From CAZBQJ01 sp964494085 (GTDB taxonomy: Bacteria; Patescibacteriota; Gracilibacteria; UBA1369), in assembly GCA_964494085.1 (NCBI GenBank), contig CAZBQJ010000004.1, positions 127,042 through 191,041 of the forward strand: a stretch of 64,000 bases of DNA, read 5' to 3'. The notes beneath the pieces were generated by a model. The model was not told where the DNA came from. It did no database searches and worked only from the letters and a program-made list of their open reading frames with translations. Positions 35,180 to 44,402 of this stretch are shown here, in pieces. Position numbers and translations under genes: made by a program. How positions within the stretch are numbered: position 1 is the stretch's first letter; every line of letters begins with the position of its first letter.

Positions 35180-35209
35180 TACTCTGCTCTTATTTTATAA
35201 TTTTTGAGT

Positions 35210-37090
35210 ATGTCGGCCAAAGATATCCAGAAGAAAGATCCCCAAACAGAAAATTCAGCCAAGAATACTGGATCGACGGCGAATACAGCTTCCACAGCTA
35301 CAATTGACCAAGCTCACACTGAGGAAGAGAAACTTCAACATATGCGCCACAGCTGCGCCCATATGTTGGCTCAAGCGGTACTGGAGATGTTTCCGGAAGC
35401 CAAATTGGCAATCGGACCAACGATAGAAAATGGCTTCTACTACGATTTTGATTTACCCAGGACTTTGATTCCGGAAGACTTGGCTATACTGCAGAAGAAA
35501 ATGGAGCATATCGCCAAACAACGCCAAACTTTTCACCGTAATGAAGAACCCATCGATAAAGCGGTCATTTTTTTGAAAGGGAAAGATCAACCTTATAAAG
35601 TGGAAATTGCTGAAGATTTGGCCAAAGAAGGCGAACGGACAGTTTCATTTTATGAGAATAAGTTAAAGGACGGTACGATGAAATTTTGGGATTTATGCCG
35701 TGGTGGCCATACAGAAACAACCGGTGATGTAGGGGCATTTAAATTGGAGAAAATTGCCGGTGCCTACTGGCGTGGCGATGAAACGCGACCGATGTTGCAG
35801 CGTATCTATGGTCTGTGTTTTGAGACTAAAAAGGAATTGGATGACTATCTGAAAATGCAGGAGGAAGCCAAGAAGCGCGATCATCGAAAACTTGGAGCTG
35901 AGCTGGGAATTTTTACCTTCTCTGAAGAAATCGGACCTGGTTTGCCGTTATGGTTACCGAGTGGAGCGGCGATGATTGAAGAATTGGAAAAACTGGCAAA
36001 AGAAACCGAATTTAAAGCCGGTTATAAGAGGGTGAGAACACCACTAATTACCAAAGAAGATTTATTTATCAAATCGGGACATCTCCCCTACTACAAAGAT
36101 TCGATGTATGCGCCGCTGCAAATTGATGAACAGAATTATTATTTGAAACCGATGAATTGCCCTTTTCATCATGAATGTTATCTGGCGGCGCCGAAAAGTT
36201 ACCGCGACTTACCGCTGAGGTATGCTGAATATGGCACTTGTCACCGTTATGAGGATTCCGGCTCATTGTTTGGCTTGATGCGTGTGCGTTCAATGCAAAT
36301 GAATGATGCGCATATCTATTGTACGGAAGAACAATTTGAACAGGAATTTTTGGACGTAGTAAAAATGTATTTGAAATATTTTGAAATGTTTGGTGTTGAT
36401 AAATATGTGATGAGACTGTCGCTGCACAGCAAGGAAGGCTTGGGCAAGAAATATGTGGATGAACCGGAATTATGGCTGAAAACCGAGAATATGGTCCGTA
36501 AAGCGATGAAAAAATCAGGTGTCCCGACAGTGGAAGTTGAGGATGAAGCAGCTTTTTATGGACCGAAGATTGATGTGCAAGTTTGGAGTGCGATCGGCCG
36601 AGAATTTACTTTGTCCACCAATCAAATCGATTTTGCCGTACCAAAGAGGTTTAATATGACTTATGTTGACCAGGACGGAAAAGAAAAGACCCCACTTTGT
36701 ATTCACCGTGCGCCACTCAGTACGCATGAACGATTTATCGGCTTTCTGATTGAACATTTTGGAGGAGCGTTTCCGACCTGGTTGGCTCCGATCCAGGTCA
36801 GACTCCTGCCGGTAGCTGAGCCACATCAGGAGTTTGCCAGAAAATTGATGGAGGAATTGACGGATAAAATGGTGCGTGTGGAAATGGATGATAGTAAAGA
36901 CAGCTTGGGTAAACGCATTCGAAATGCTGAAATGATGAAAATTCCTTATATGCTGGTAATTGGTGACAAGGAAGTCAGTGGTGAGGATTGGTCAGTGCGT
37001 AGATATGGAAGTAAAGACCAAAAAACGCTTTCCAAAGAGCAATTTATGGAACATTTGATGACGGAGATTGAGGAAAGAAAATTGAATTAA
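35210..37090 (+). CDS. thrS: threonyl-tRNA synthetase
   Basis: Charges tRNA-Thr. The 626-residue protein has the editing domain (HSCAHMLAQAV and DLCRGGHTE supply the usual His and Cys residues), the class II catalytic core with zinc ligands (MNCPFHHECY, DAHIYC, IHRAPLSTHERF), and a C-terminal anticodon-binding domain (PIQVRLLPVAEPHQEFA to the end). The N-terminal TGS domain found in most bacterial ThrRS is missing; about 40 low-complexity Ser/Thr/Ala/Lys residues stand in its place. I use the ATG at 35210 rather than the TTG two codons earlier. A short-leader promoter precedes it, and a structured hairpin follows the stop. Confidence 0.96.
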   Translation: MSAKDIQKKDPQTENSAKNTGSTANTASTATIDQAHTEEEKLQHMRHSCAHMLAQAVLEMFPEAKLAIGPTIENGFYYDFDLPRTLIPEDLAILQKKMEHIAKQRQTFHRNEEPIDKAVIFLKGKDQPYKVEIAEDLAKEGERTVSFYENKLKDGTMKFWDLCRGGHTETTGDVGAFKLEKIAGAYWRGDETRPMLQRIYGLCFETKKELDDYLKMQEEAKKRDHRKLGAELGIFTFSEEIGPGLPLWLPSGAAMIEELEKLAKETEFKAGYKRVRTPLITKEDLFIKSGHLPYYKDSMYAPLQIDEQNYYLKPMNCPFHHECYLAAPKSYRDLPLRYAEYGTCHRYEDSGSLFGLMRVRSMQMNDAHIYCTEEQFEQEFLDVVKMYLKYFEMFGVDKYVMRLSLHSKEGLGKKYVDEPELWLKTENMVRKAMKKSGVPTVEVEDEAAFYGPKIDVQVWSAIGREFTLSTNQIDFAVPKRFNMTYVDQDGKEKTPLCIHRAPLSTHERFIGFLIEHFGGAFPTWLAPIQVRLLPVAEPHQEFARKLMEELTDKMVRVEMDDSKDSLGKRIRNAEMMKIPYMLVIGDKEVSGEDWSVRRYGSKDQKTLSKEQFMEHLMTEIEERKLN

Positions 37091-37111
37091 TTGTTTATAT
37101 AGGCGTGGCGA

Positions 37112-37158
37112 ATAGCTCGCGCGCTAGTAACCTGATGGTTACGAAGCGGGCGAGCTAT
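37112..37158. terminator. compound hairpin between thrS and the minus-strand unknown gene
   Basis: An outer 9-bp stem (ATAGCTCGC / GCGAGCTAT) encloses an inner GTAACC / GGTTAC stem with a TGAT loop. It lies between two convergent genes, so it could end either transcript. The lack of a T run leaves this unproven. Confidence 0.5.
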
Positions 37159-37173
37159 GAGCCAAATAGGCGG

Positions 37174-37677
37174 CTAAGCAGGATTGTCCGTACTGAGCGT
37201 CTCGACGTGGTCGAGCAACCCAGGGGGCGGAGCATACTCTGGAGCAGGGAGTCTAAGGGTATTAAGCTTTTTCCAGAGTTCTACCATTCGAACATTGACG
37301 GACTCCTGGTAAGAAGTCAGCAACTCCTCGAGGATCTCGTCGAGCAATTGTCGCTGTTGCGGCAAGAGCTCGCGTGCCTCTGGATGTTTCTCACGTCGCA
37401 AGTGACCGATGGCCTCTTGCAGGCAAGAGGCCACCAGAAGGTGAACGGCAGCCTGACTCTGCTGGTCCTTCCAACAGTCAACCCAACCCGGGCGGCTGTA
37501 GAATTGCAGAATGTTGATCTTTTCTCGATCAAGCAGGTCGATCAGACGGATGAAGAACTGTTCGATAATCGCTTTGGTAGCTCCTTTCCGATTCTCGAGG
37601 TAAACCACTACATGTTTCCCATGAACAACCATAAAGATGGTGTTCTGGTTAAGGTTAAAACTGCTGTCTTGAATCAT
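37174..37677 (-). CDS. unknown helical protein (167 aa) in a higher-GC island
   Basis: No family recognised. A short beta-like N-terminus (IFMVVHGKHVVVYLENR) is followed by amphipathic helices rich in Leu, Glu, Gln and Arg, ending in a Pro-rich tail. I prefer this frame to the overlapping plus-strand ORF at 37105-37755 because its residue pattern is protein-like. The ATG has an AGG-type ribosome binding site about 8 bases upstream. Base composition is visibly richer in GC than in neighbouring genes, so transfer from elsewhere is possible. Cytoplasmic; no catalytic motif seen. Confidence 0.6.
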   Translation of the reverse strand: MIQDSSFNLNQNTIFMVVHGKHVVVYLENRKGATKAIIEQFFIRLIDLLDREKINILQFYSRPGWVDCWKDQQSQAAVHLLVASCLQEAIGHLRREKHPEARELLPQQRQLLDEILEELLTSYQESVNVRMVELWKKLNTLRLPAPEYAPPPGLLDHVETLSTDNPA

Positions 37678-38046
37678 TGGTTTCCTGACCTATTTGGCTT
37701 TTCGATGAGCGGAGTTTCAGCCAGAAAATTTTCTAACCGCTACTCACGTTGGTAGATTGTAGATGTTTTCCCGCATATGTCAAATGGATAAAAACAATTG
37801 CCGAGCTACAGGTATTGATTTTTTCTCAAAATCTGCTTTAATATATGCTTGTAGTGAAATATTAATCGATCTAGTGTGAGTCTTCTGTCGGGTCACCGAT
37901 CTTTAAAATTTTGGCTATAGTAGAGTGAATCTTGTGCACAAGGCATTCCAAACAACTTTGGTGTGGTTTTGTGCATAGAAAACACTCTGCTTATTACTTA
38001 TTGGCGAAGTGCGGATCGACTTGGGTTACAAAGGAGAAGAAAAGAA
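37678..38046. other. intergenic region with no clear gene
   Basis: This 369-base gap separates the divergent 167-aa and 93-aa genes. It holds a possible -10 (TATAGT at 37916-37921) and a clear ribosome binding site (AAGGAG at 38031-38036) for the downstream gene. I see no convincing coding frame or RNA. Confidence 0.5.
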
Positions 38047-38328
38047 ATGTGGGGATCAGTGACGGCTTTCGTGATGATCGTAGCTGCGATTGTCGGATGG
38101 TTTCGACAGGATTTTGACGTTTTTCTATACACCGGTTTGGCCGGATATGGCGTAATCTTCGTTCTCACCATGGTCTTTCAGACCTGGAAAGAACAGCGGG
38201 CCAAGGAGGCCCTCAAGCAGTATAAACCTTATCAGTTGAGACTGCTTGGTTCGGTGGTCCTGGAGGACTACCGAACCAAGCTGGAGCCGATGAAGCGGTC
38301 GCATCCCTATTGGGAGCACCATAAGTAG
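38047..38328 (+). CDS. small two-helix membrane protein (93 aa)
   Basis: Unrecognised small membrane protein. Two hydrophobic segments (about residues 4-18 and 28-46) flank a short loop and are followed by a basic cytoplasmic tail rich in Lys, Arg, Tyr and Glu. I choose the ATG at 38047 over the longer frame from 37963 because AAGGAG sits 10 bases upstream of it; a canonical ribosome binding site of this quality is rare in this window. A strong GC-rich terminator follows 12 bases after the stop, which supports a real single-gene transcript. Confidence 0.68.
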   Translation: MWGSVTAFVMIVAAIVGWFRQDFDVFLYTGLAGYGVIFVLTMVFQTWKEQRAKEALKQYKPYQLRLLGSVVLEDYRTKLEPMKRSHPYWEHHK

Positions 38329-38340
38329 AAGTAGAGCAAT

Positions 38341-38382
38341 GCCGCCCGCGCTGGAAATAATATTCTGGTGCGGGCGGCTTTT
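38341..38382 (+). terminator. GC-rich rho-independent terminator
   Basis: GCCGCCCGC pairs with GCGGGCGGC across a 20-base loop and is followed by TTTT. It ends the 93-aa membrane protein transcript. Confidence 0.85.
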
Positions 38383-38400
38383 CCGTGTCTGTTGAATTGA

Positions 38401-41400
38401 TTAAGTACCCTCTTTCAACTGCTGCTTTTCTTCGTGACTTAATTGTGCTCCGGAAGTGCCTTTCATCTCTATTGCGGCCTGTTTGGCTAGAGCCGCCAAT
38501 TCGGCAGGGTGAGTTTTGGCCAATTCGCTAATGGCCAGATTCAATTTATTTCTGAACTTGCTTTCTTCCTCTTCGTTCAAATGTGGAGCCGGATTGAACA
38601 AAATGTCATTAACCATTTGAGAGAGAGTGCTGTCTTTTGACAGTTTGGCAACTCCTCTGGCTAACACTTTTATAAAATTCTCGGTTTCATCACTGAACTC
38701 TTGGACTCTGCGTTTTTTATCTACAATGGGTCGATCATTAAATTGAACTTCACTTAAGCGCAAAAATGGCTGGTTGTAATTAATCTTACCTTTAACTGAA
38801 TGATTAAAATAAAGGAAAGAAAAAACCATTTGGCCAAGCTCGGCGGCCCGGGCAAGATTATCTTCGGTGTTTTTACCTTTATTCAAGCGGTTGGCGCGAA
38901 TAATTAATTGATTATTGTAACCAACATACATATTTTTGGCGATTTCCGGTTTGGGACTACTGCCCCAACTTTTACCAATGATTTTATCCAAGTTGTCTTC
39001 TTCCCAGACCAGCGGCCCCAGGTAATGATAGGCCCCGGGGGCAATGTCGGCGCTACCGGCCTTATTGGCTGACTGATTTTTGACCAGGCTATTGGTGAGA
39101 ACTTCAGACTGAATCCAATTGATGGTATTTTTACCGGCTTCATATTTACTGAGGTCTGACCGGCCATTGGACTCGATGTCCTGAGCCATCACCTGAGTGA
39201 AGAGATGCTGGAAATTATTCAGGCTAAACTTCCCTTTCTTTGGTTTTAGATTGCCTTCAGGATCTGTTTCCATAATTGGATTACCGCGCTCATCCAATAA
39301 TTCGTGCCCGACCGCAAAGTAGAAAAATAACTGATGATTACGCAGATCTTTCACAAAAGGATTCAGACGTGAGAAAGGAAGTAAAGTCTGACCTTTCTTG
39401 TTTTTTACCGCAAAGGCGGCCACCAGTAGCAATATGCCTTGTTCGATGGAGACTTCCATTCCCTGAATAGCTCCGGCCAGCAAACCATCAAACTCGGCAG
39501 GATTCACCGGGCGATCATGCTCCCAATCATAAACCATCTTTTGTAATTGACGACCGATGCCTCCCTGCAAAAATTCGTATTTATGCATATTGCCCTGGGC
39601 CTCCTCTCTTTGAGTACGATACTCACGTTCATTTTGACCACTCCAGGAATCGAAACTTCCGGCGCCATAGACTCCATCCAAAATAATCCGGTATTGATCA
39701 AAAATACTTAAGGTTGGATCGATCTCCAAAGCTTCCGGGTCCCCTATCACTACTATTCTGTTACCCAGTTTTTCTTTAAATTTATCCGGATATTTGAATT
39801 TGCCTTCGGCATTCAAACGGTTGACTGCTGCCCACAACTGCTCGTCGTCTTCCCACCGGACCACGCCCTTTTTGGTGACCAATTGAATAGCGGCTTTAAA
39901 ATTAATTTTTGCTTCGGAGTAAGTTGGCTTTTCAGCAGTTTGATACATCGCCTCAACGATATCCGCTAAATAGTAATTATTATCAAACCATTCCATGAGT
40001 TCTTTAACATCTCCCGAATTTTTAGCGTTCCAGGTGCCTTCATAGGAATCCGACAAGTCATTGAGACCGCCAAATTTGGGGAAACCTTTATAAAATTCTT
40101 TACCGACTTTGGCCACTCGACGCTCTGAACGATCCTTTAACCAGGCTTTGACACGATCGCTGGGAGCTTTGACAAAGAGCTCGTACATTTCCATCAAATT
40201 TAGAAAAGTAGCATTTTCCCAAAGACTCTTCCAATAACCCGGAACCTTTTGCTGGGGGGCAGACGTAGCAGGAGCCTTGGTGACGGTTGGCTTCTCCGCT
40301 GCGTCAGGAGAAATTTCGGTTAACTTCTGTAATTTGTCCTGATCATTTTTGGCCTCGGCGATGCGTTTTAATTCTGCTAATTGCTCTGCGGTCGGTCTGG
40401 TGATGCCATGCTCTCGTACGATACGATAAAACTGTTGTGGTTTGAGCAAATCTCCTCCTTGAAAATGCAGTCCATCCTGGTCTATTTTTTCGATGGTCAA
40501 TAAGGGTAAATCCGGATCATAGGCGGAAATCAAATGGATCGGCTCAGAGAAGTTATCCAACTTAATAGGCTGACCTTGACCCGCTGGCCACCCCATTTCC
40601 CGATATAATTGCTGATGATGTTTTTCCAGAGCCTGATCGACTTCATCGAGGTTGGCAAATTCCGGAACTGCTTGAGTTTTTTTATACCAACGGGCAAATT
40701 CTCCAAAATCCATTTCTTTGATAAAACGCGGCGAACTGATGCCTCGTCCGGGACCACCTTGATCCAAAATCACCATTCGATCCAAGGTTATCAGCCCGTT
40801 TTCAATTTTTTCAATTTGAGTTGTCTTGATCGAATAGGCCTCACCATCTATTGTCGCCCCCTTTTTAGGCTCAAGATACTCGATAATTTTGCCGGGACTG
40901 AGTAGGCCGGACACTCCCAAATCCTCTTCCAAAGCCTCCAGATCTTCAAATTTTTGGCTGAGTTGGTTGCGAGCTGACCACTGCTGAAAAGTGGTCGCAC
41001 TGAGTTTGTGACTGGAACCCTGACCATCCGGGGTGGTGATGGTAAACTCAATGACCGGTTCCAGGGTCGGGATCCTTTTGCGGAATTCAGGGAGGATTTC
41101 CGGATCACTTTCTTCTTCTCCGGAAGAAATTCCGGTAATTTCAACTTGTTGATCTTTGACTTTGGTCCCGGTAGCTGAATTTTCCAGATCAAAGCCCCAT
41201 AAGATCTGTCCGGGGCGGATGGGCAGGCCGGTTTCTCTGGCTAATTGTTTCAGACGTTGCTCTCGAAATTGTTGATTTTGATCAGCTTCCTGCGTTTCGC
41301 TGAGCTGTTTGACCAGTCCTTCCACTAAATGATCATATTGTTCAATATAAGCATCAATTTCAGTTTCCAATTGATCTTCGTTTTTCAGGGTTTGCAAATA

Positions 41401-42117
41401 CTGAGGATAGAATTGAGTGTGATTAGCTAAATCAAAGCCTTTGATTTTGGCGAAAATGGTATTGCGGGCTTCGATGATTTGTTGGTCGGTTTTAGGACCC
41501 AGTTCGATCAGTTTCCGCCCTTCTTCAGCAGTAATTTTATGCTCTGATTGGAGTCGATCGACGATAATCTGGATATTGTCCGTATTAGCCAAGGTGAGAT
41601 TGTCCCGATCATCCTCGGTGAGGGCTGTCAGATCCGGGTTGTTTTGCTGATTGCGTGGGGTGAGACTTTGGATGTAGTTGGTATAAGGCTGTTGCGCTAC
41701 CACTCCCAGCAAATGACTTAATTCAGTATTGGAAATAATCCCTTGCTTGGTTAATTCACGATATAGCCGCTGACGTTCAGTATCGTTTTTAACCAGATCA
41801 TTATAGGTGCGGTTGAGATCATACTTCAATAAACTTTCGATAGGTTCTTTGTTTTCCTCAAAGAAATTGGCAAAACCTTCATTTTCATCCTTACTCAAAT
41901 AAAATTGCTTTAAGCCTGTTAATCCACCAACCAAACTCTGGACCTTTTGATTGATGGTGTCCCTGATATGACTGGAAAGCTCGACGGATTCTGCAGATAT
42001 GCGGATTTCCGGAGTAGTTTGATCGGACGACTGCTCAAAGAGACCTTCTTCCAGACCGGAACGATGGTTTCTTCCGGATCGCTGATTGCTCGATTTGTTT
42101 TGTCTGTATCTAGCCAT
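38401..42117 (-). CDS. large unknown cytoplasmic protein in the VirB6-like cluster (1,238 aa)
   Basis: No family recognised. The protein starts with a basic low-complexity segment and is mainly helical and hydrophilic. It has no signal peptide, no membrane segment and no Walker A motif, so it is not the missing VirB4/VirD4 ATPase. The region around residues 290-560 is richer in beta structure, with several similar segments of about 75 residues that end near KTTQIEKI or LTIEKIDQDGL; these may be degenerate repeats. Ala/Thr/Pro linkers occur near 600-625. It is the last gene of a five-gene minus-strand run, 53 bases after the VirB6/TrbL-like gene, and may be a cytoplasmic or effector-like partner of that complex. 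That role is inference. Confidence 0.85.
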   Translation of the reverse strand: MARYRQNKSSNQRSGRNHRSGLEEGLFEQSSDQTTPEIRISAESVELSSHIRDTINQKVQSLVGGLTGLKQFYLSKDENEGFANFFEENKEPIESLLKYDLNRTYNDLVKNDTERQRLYRELTKQGIISNTELSHLLGVVAQQPYTNYIQSLTPRNQQNNPDLTALTEDDRDNLTLANTDNIQIIVDRLQSEHKITAEEGRKLIELGPKTDQQIIEARNTIFAKIKGFDLANHTQFYPQYLQTLKNEDQLETEIDAYIEQYDHLVEGLVKQLSETQEADQNQQFREQRLKQLARETGLPIRPGQILWGFDLENSATGTKVKDQQVEITGISSGEEESDPEILPEFRKRIPTLEPVIEFTITTPDGQGSSHKLSATTFQQWSARNQLSQKFEDLEALEEDLGVSGLLSPGKIIEYLEPKKGATIDGEAYSIKTTQIEKIENGLITLDRMVILDQGGPGRGISSPRFIKEMDFGEFARWYKKTQAVPEFANLDEVDQALEKHHQQLYREMGWPAGQGQPIKLDNFSEPIHLISAYDPDLPLLTIEKIDQDGLHFQGGDLLKPQQFYRIVREHGITRPTAEQLAELKRIAEAKNDQDKLQKLTEISPDAAEKPTVTKAPATSAPQQKVPGYWKSLWENATFLNLMEMYELFVKAPSDRVKAWLKDRSERRVAKVGKEFYKGFPKFGGLNDLSDSYEGTWNAKNSGDVKELMEWFDNNYYLADIVEAMYQTAEKPTYSEAKINFKAAIQLVTKKGVVRWEDDEQLWAAVNRLNAEGKFKYPDKFKEKLGNRIVVIGDPEALEIDPTLSIFDQYRIILDGVYGAGSFDSWSGQNEREYRTQREEAQGNMHKYEFLQGGIGRQLQKMVYDWEHDRPVNPAEFDGLLAGAIQGMEVSIEQGILLLVAAFAVKNKKGQTLLPFSRLNPFVKDLRNHQLFFYFAVGHELLDERGNPIMETDPEGNLKPKKGKFSLNNFQHLFTQVMAQDIESNGRSDLSKYEAGKNTINWIQSEVLTNSLVKNQSANKAGSADIAPGAYHYLGPLVWEEDNLDKIIGKSWGSSPKPEIAKNMYVGYNNQLIIRANRLNKGKNTEDNLARAAELGQMVFSFLYFNHSVKGKINYNQPFLRLSEVQFNDRPIVDKKRRVQEFSDETENFIKVLARGVAKLSKDSTLSQMVNDILFNPAPHLNEEEESKFRNKLNLAISELAKTHPAELAALAKQAAIEMKGTSGAQLSHEEKQQLKEGT

Positions 42118-42170
42118 AAGTACTAAAAATGAAACCTATATAATTATAACAGAATTTTTATTTTGTCAAA

Positions 42171-44387
42171 TTAATGACTAAGGAGCTGGGAGAGGCCCTT
42201 GGCACCCGCCCCATTAGTGAGAATATCATCAATTATTTTTCCGGCTTGGTCAGTTTGGGCGTCAGTCGGATCAGCACCTGGACCAGCCAAATGTCGAGCA
42301 AGTTTTCCGATCAAAACGTCTCTGGCTGCCGCCTTGCCGGCTCTTGTGAGGTTTGCGGCATCAAAATTACCTTTAATGGTTTTGGCTACTACTGCAGAAG
42401 TAATTACACCGGTTTGTCGATCGACAATCGTCGACATGTCAGTGCCCTTGACAGCATTATTGGCAGCTTTCAATTCTTCGACTCGCTTGGACATTTCGGC
42501 GACTTCGTTCCCTATCCTTCTGACTTCTGCATCGCTTGTGGCCTTGGCGAGTTCTCCACGTTTCTTTATCAAATCAGTAGCCGCTTGATCTAAGGCCGGC
42601 ATACCGGTATCGATAACTGCGTTGCCGGCTGTACGCCCACCTACATTGGTAAGTGCTTCGTTTGCCACCTTTGTAGCGGCATTTTTATCCACACCTTCCG
42701 CGATAAAGCCTTGGGCTTTATTTTTGTTATAGAATTCTTCCATCTGTGCTTGATTGACGTTTCCACTCTTTAATGCAGTCAAGAATGTGCCTCTATCGAA
42801 TACTACAAAACTCTGTTTAAGTTGAGGGAATTTCTCCAATTTTTCAGCAATTAATTTCTGAGTATCTTCATCTACTCGAAATTTATTGCTGGCTAGAATG
42901 ACATTAGCAATAGCCTTCTTAGCCTTTTCAGCAGTGTTGGCCTGGTTCAGCTCCACAGCCGCCTTTTCTTTGTCGCCGCCCATAATCTTGGCATCTTCTC
43001 TTTCTCTTTTATTGATATATTGCTGCAGAGGTCCACCACCGGCAGCAAGTGCGTGTAAACTGACTTTTTGCCCATCTTTGCCGGTAGGAATGATTGGGGC
43101 GTATAAAGGAACTTTGGCCAAATTCCTGCCAACTCCTCCCACAGCATTTTTGATCCAGTTGACCGCCGGCTCTGCTTTGGTTCCGGAAAGAGCTTTGAAA
43201 GCAGCAATCCAGACGAAAGCGGCACAGGCCAATCCGGCGATCAGGTCTTGTAAAGTGGAGGCGCTGGAGGTGAGTGCCTTGAGGGTGGCTGGGTTGGTCG
43301 AATATTGGGCCCCCGGTGAAATCTGTTTGAGCTGTGTAATCATAATCATCCCGATAGTCAGCACGATGGCTACTTTCAGTGGAGCGAAAGCATGTTTCAT
43401 AAATAAACTGAAGAATGGATCATCATCCCCCATACTCTTTTTAGCGGTAGAAAAGGCGATACCCAAGAAAGAAAGCGGTGAAGTGGCAATAGCTATCCAC
43501 AGTACGACCACTCGAACGATTAACACACAAAAGAGGGCAATGAAAGCTGAAGCATAGATAACCAGGAAGATTATGGAAAATAAGGTTTGTGTGGTTAAAG
43601 TTTTGATGCCTTTGACCTGAAGATTATTGACATCATCAAGTTGAGTGACTCCCATCAATTCAACCGCCATGACCAGGGCGGCATTTTGGGAGTTGAAACT
43701 ACTAAAGAAGGATTTTCCCGCATCACTCAAAACTGCTGTTGCCGGAGTCCCGGAGCTTTCGCCGGAGCTTGCTGAAACTTCACAGAAGGGGTTTTTGTCC
43801 TGATCGTCTTTGACAGTAAACATCTTGTTACAGATTTTGTTGGAAAGAATCTGTACTTCTTTACCATTTTGATATTTTTGTAAACTGGTGGAAGCCATTG
43901 GTATAGCATAAATCGCCGTAGTGGTAACGTTCACAGCATCCAGGATGACTTTGCAGGCCAGGAAGGAAAAGTTTACGGCAATTAAAGCAACGACAATCAT
44001 AGGTAAAACCTTTTTGATCGAATATTCATCTTTGGTAAAGCCGATAATATTAGCTATGGCTACGGCCAAAAGCCCCAGGACAAAGAGGATATTTACAAAG
44101 TCACGAACAGCGCTCCAAATATTCAATAAGATGGTGGCCATACCTCCGCTAAATAGGAGGTCGTTATTGGTCAGACCGCCAATTAAAAGTAGGATTGGCC
44201 AAAGAATAGCCTGTATTCCGGACAAAATTACATTGAAAAACTTGAAAGATTCGTCGATGGCATCAGTCGAGGCAGAGCTGCCTTGAGCAAAAGTAACTGC
44301 TGGAATGAGGAATAATGACAATGCCAGTAGTGTCGGCCAAAGAGCTTTGATGTTTAACGATTTGTTGATGGTTTTTTGTCGAAGCAT
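42171..44387 (-). CDS. VirB6/TrbL-like polytopic membrane protein
   Basis: Predicted inner-membrane channel component of a type IV secretion-like machine. The 738-residue protein has an N-terminal signal (LLALSLFLIPAVTFAQG) and six or more membrane helices between about residues 55 and 405. These include the segment WSAVRDFVNILFVLGLLAVA, which is typical of VirB6/TrbL-like proteins in CPR genomes. A polar, Ala/Lys/Asp-rich cytoplasmic tail of about 320 residues follows. Neighbouring genes lie 15 bases upstream and 53 bases downstream on the same strand. No VirB4, VirD4 or relaxase gene is visible in the window, so this is not evidence for conjugation. Confidence 0.75.
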   Translation of the reverse strand: MLRQKTINKSLNIKALWPTLLALSLFLIPAVTFAQGSSASTDAIDESFKFFNVILSGIQAILWPILLLIGGLTNNDLLFSGGMATILLNIWSAVRDFVNILFVLGLLAVAIANIIGFTKDEYSIKKVLPMIVVALIAVNFSFLACKVILDAVNVTTTAIYAIPMASTSLQKYQNGKEVQILSNKICNKMFTVKDDQDKNPFCEVSASSGESSGTPATAVLSDAGKSFFSSFNSQNAALVMAVELMGVTQLDDVNNLQVKGIKTLTTQTLFSIIFLVIYASAFIALFCVLIVRVVVLWIAIATSPLSFLGIAFSTAKKSMGDDDPFFSLFMKHAFAPLKVAIVLTIGMIMITQLKQISPGAQYSTNPATLKALTSSASTLQDLIAGLACAAFVWIAAFKALSGTKAEPAVNWIKNAVGGVGRNLAKVPLYAPIIPTGKDGQKVSLHALAAGGGPLQQYINKREREDAKIMGGDKEKAAVELNQANTAEKAKKAIANVILASNKFRVDEDTQKLIAEKLEKFPQLKQSFVVFDRGTFLTALKSGNVNQAQMEEFYNKNKAQGFIAEGVDKNAATKVANEALTNVGGRTAGNAVIDTGMPALDQAATDLIKKRGELAKATSDAEVRRIGNEVAEMSKRVEELKAANNAVKGTDMSTIVDRQTGVITSAVVAKTIKGNFDAANLTRAGKAAARDVLIGKLARHLAGPGADPTDAQTDQAGKIIDDILTNGAGAKGLSQLLSH

Positions 44388-44402
44388 GTTTATTCGGTGA
44401 AT

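Noticed and set aside
37105..37755. 216-codon plus-strand ORF
   Set aside because: It overlaps the minus-strand 167-aa frame. Its translation is irregular, while the minus frame has orderly amphipathic helices and a ribosome binding site.
42886..43557. 223-codon plus-strand ORF (and 42174-42593, 42199-42588)
   Set aside because: Shadows of the minus-strand VirB6/TrbL-like gene. The hydrophobic look comes from complementary membrane-helix codons.
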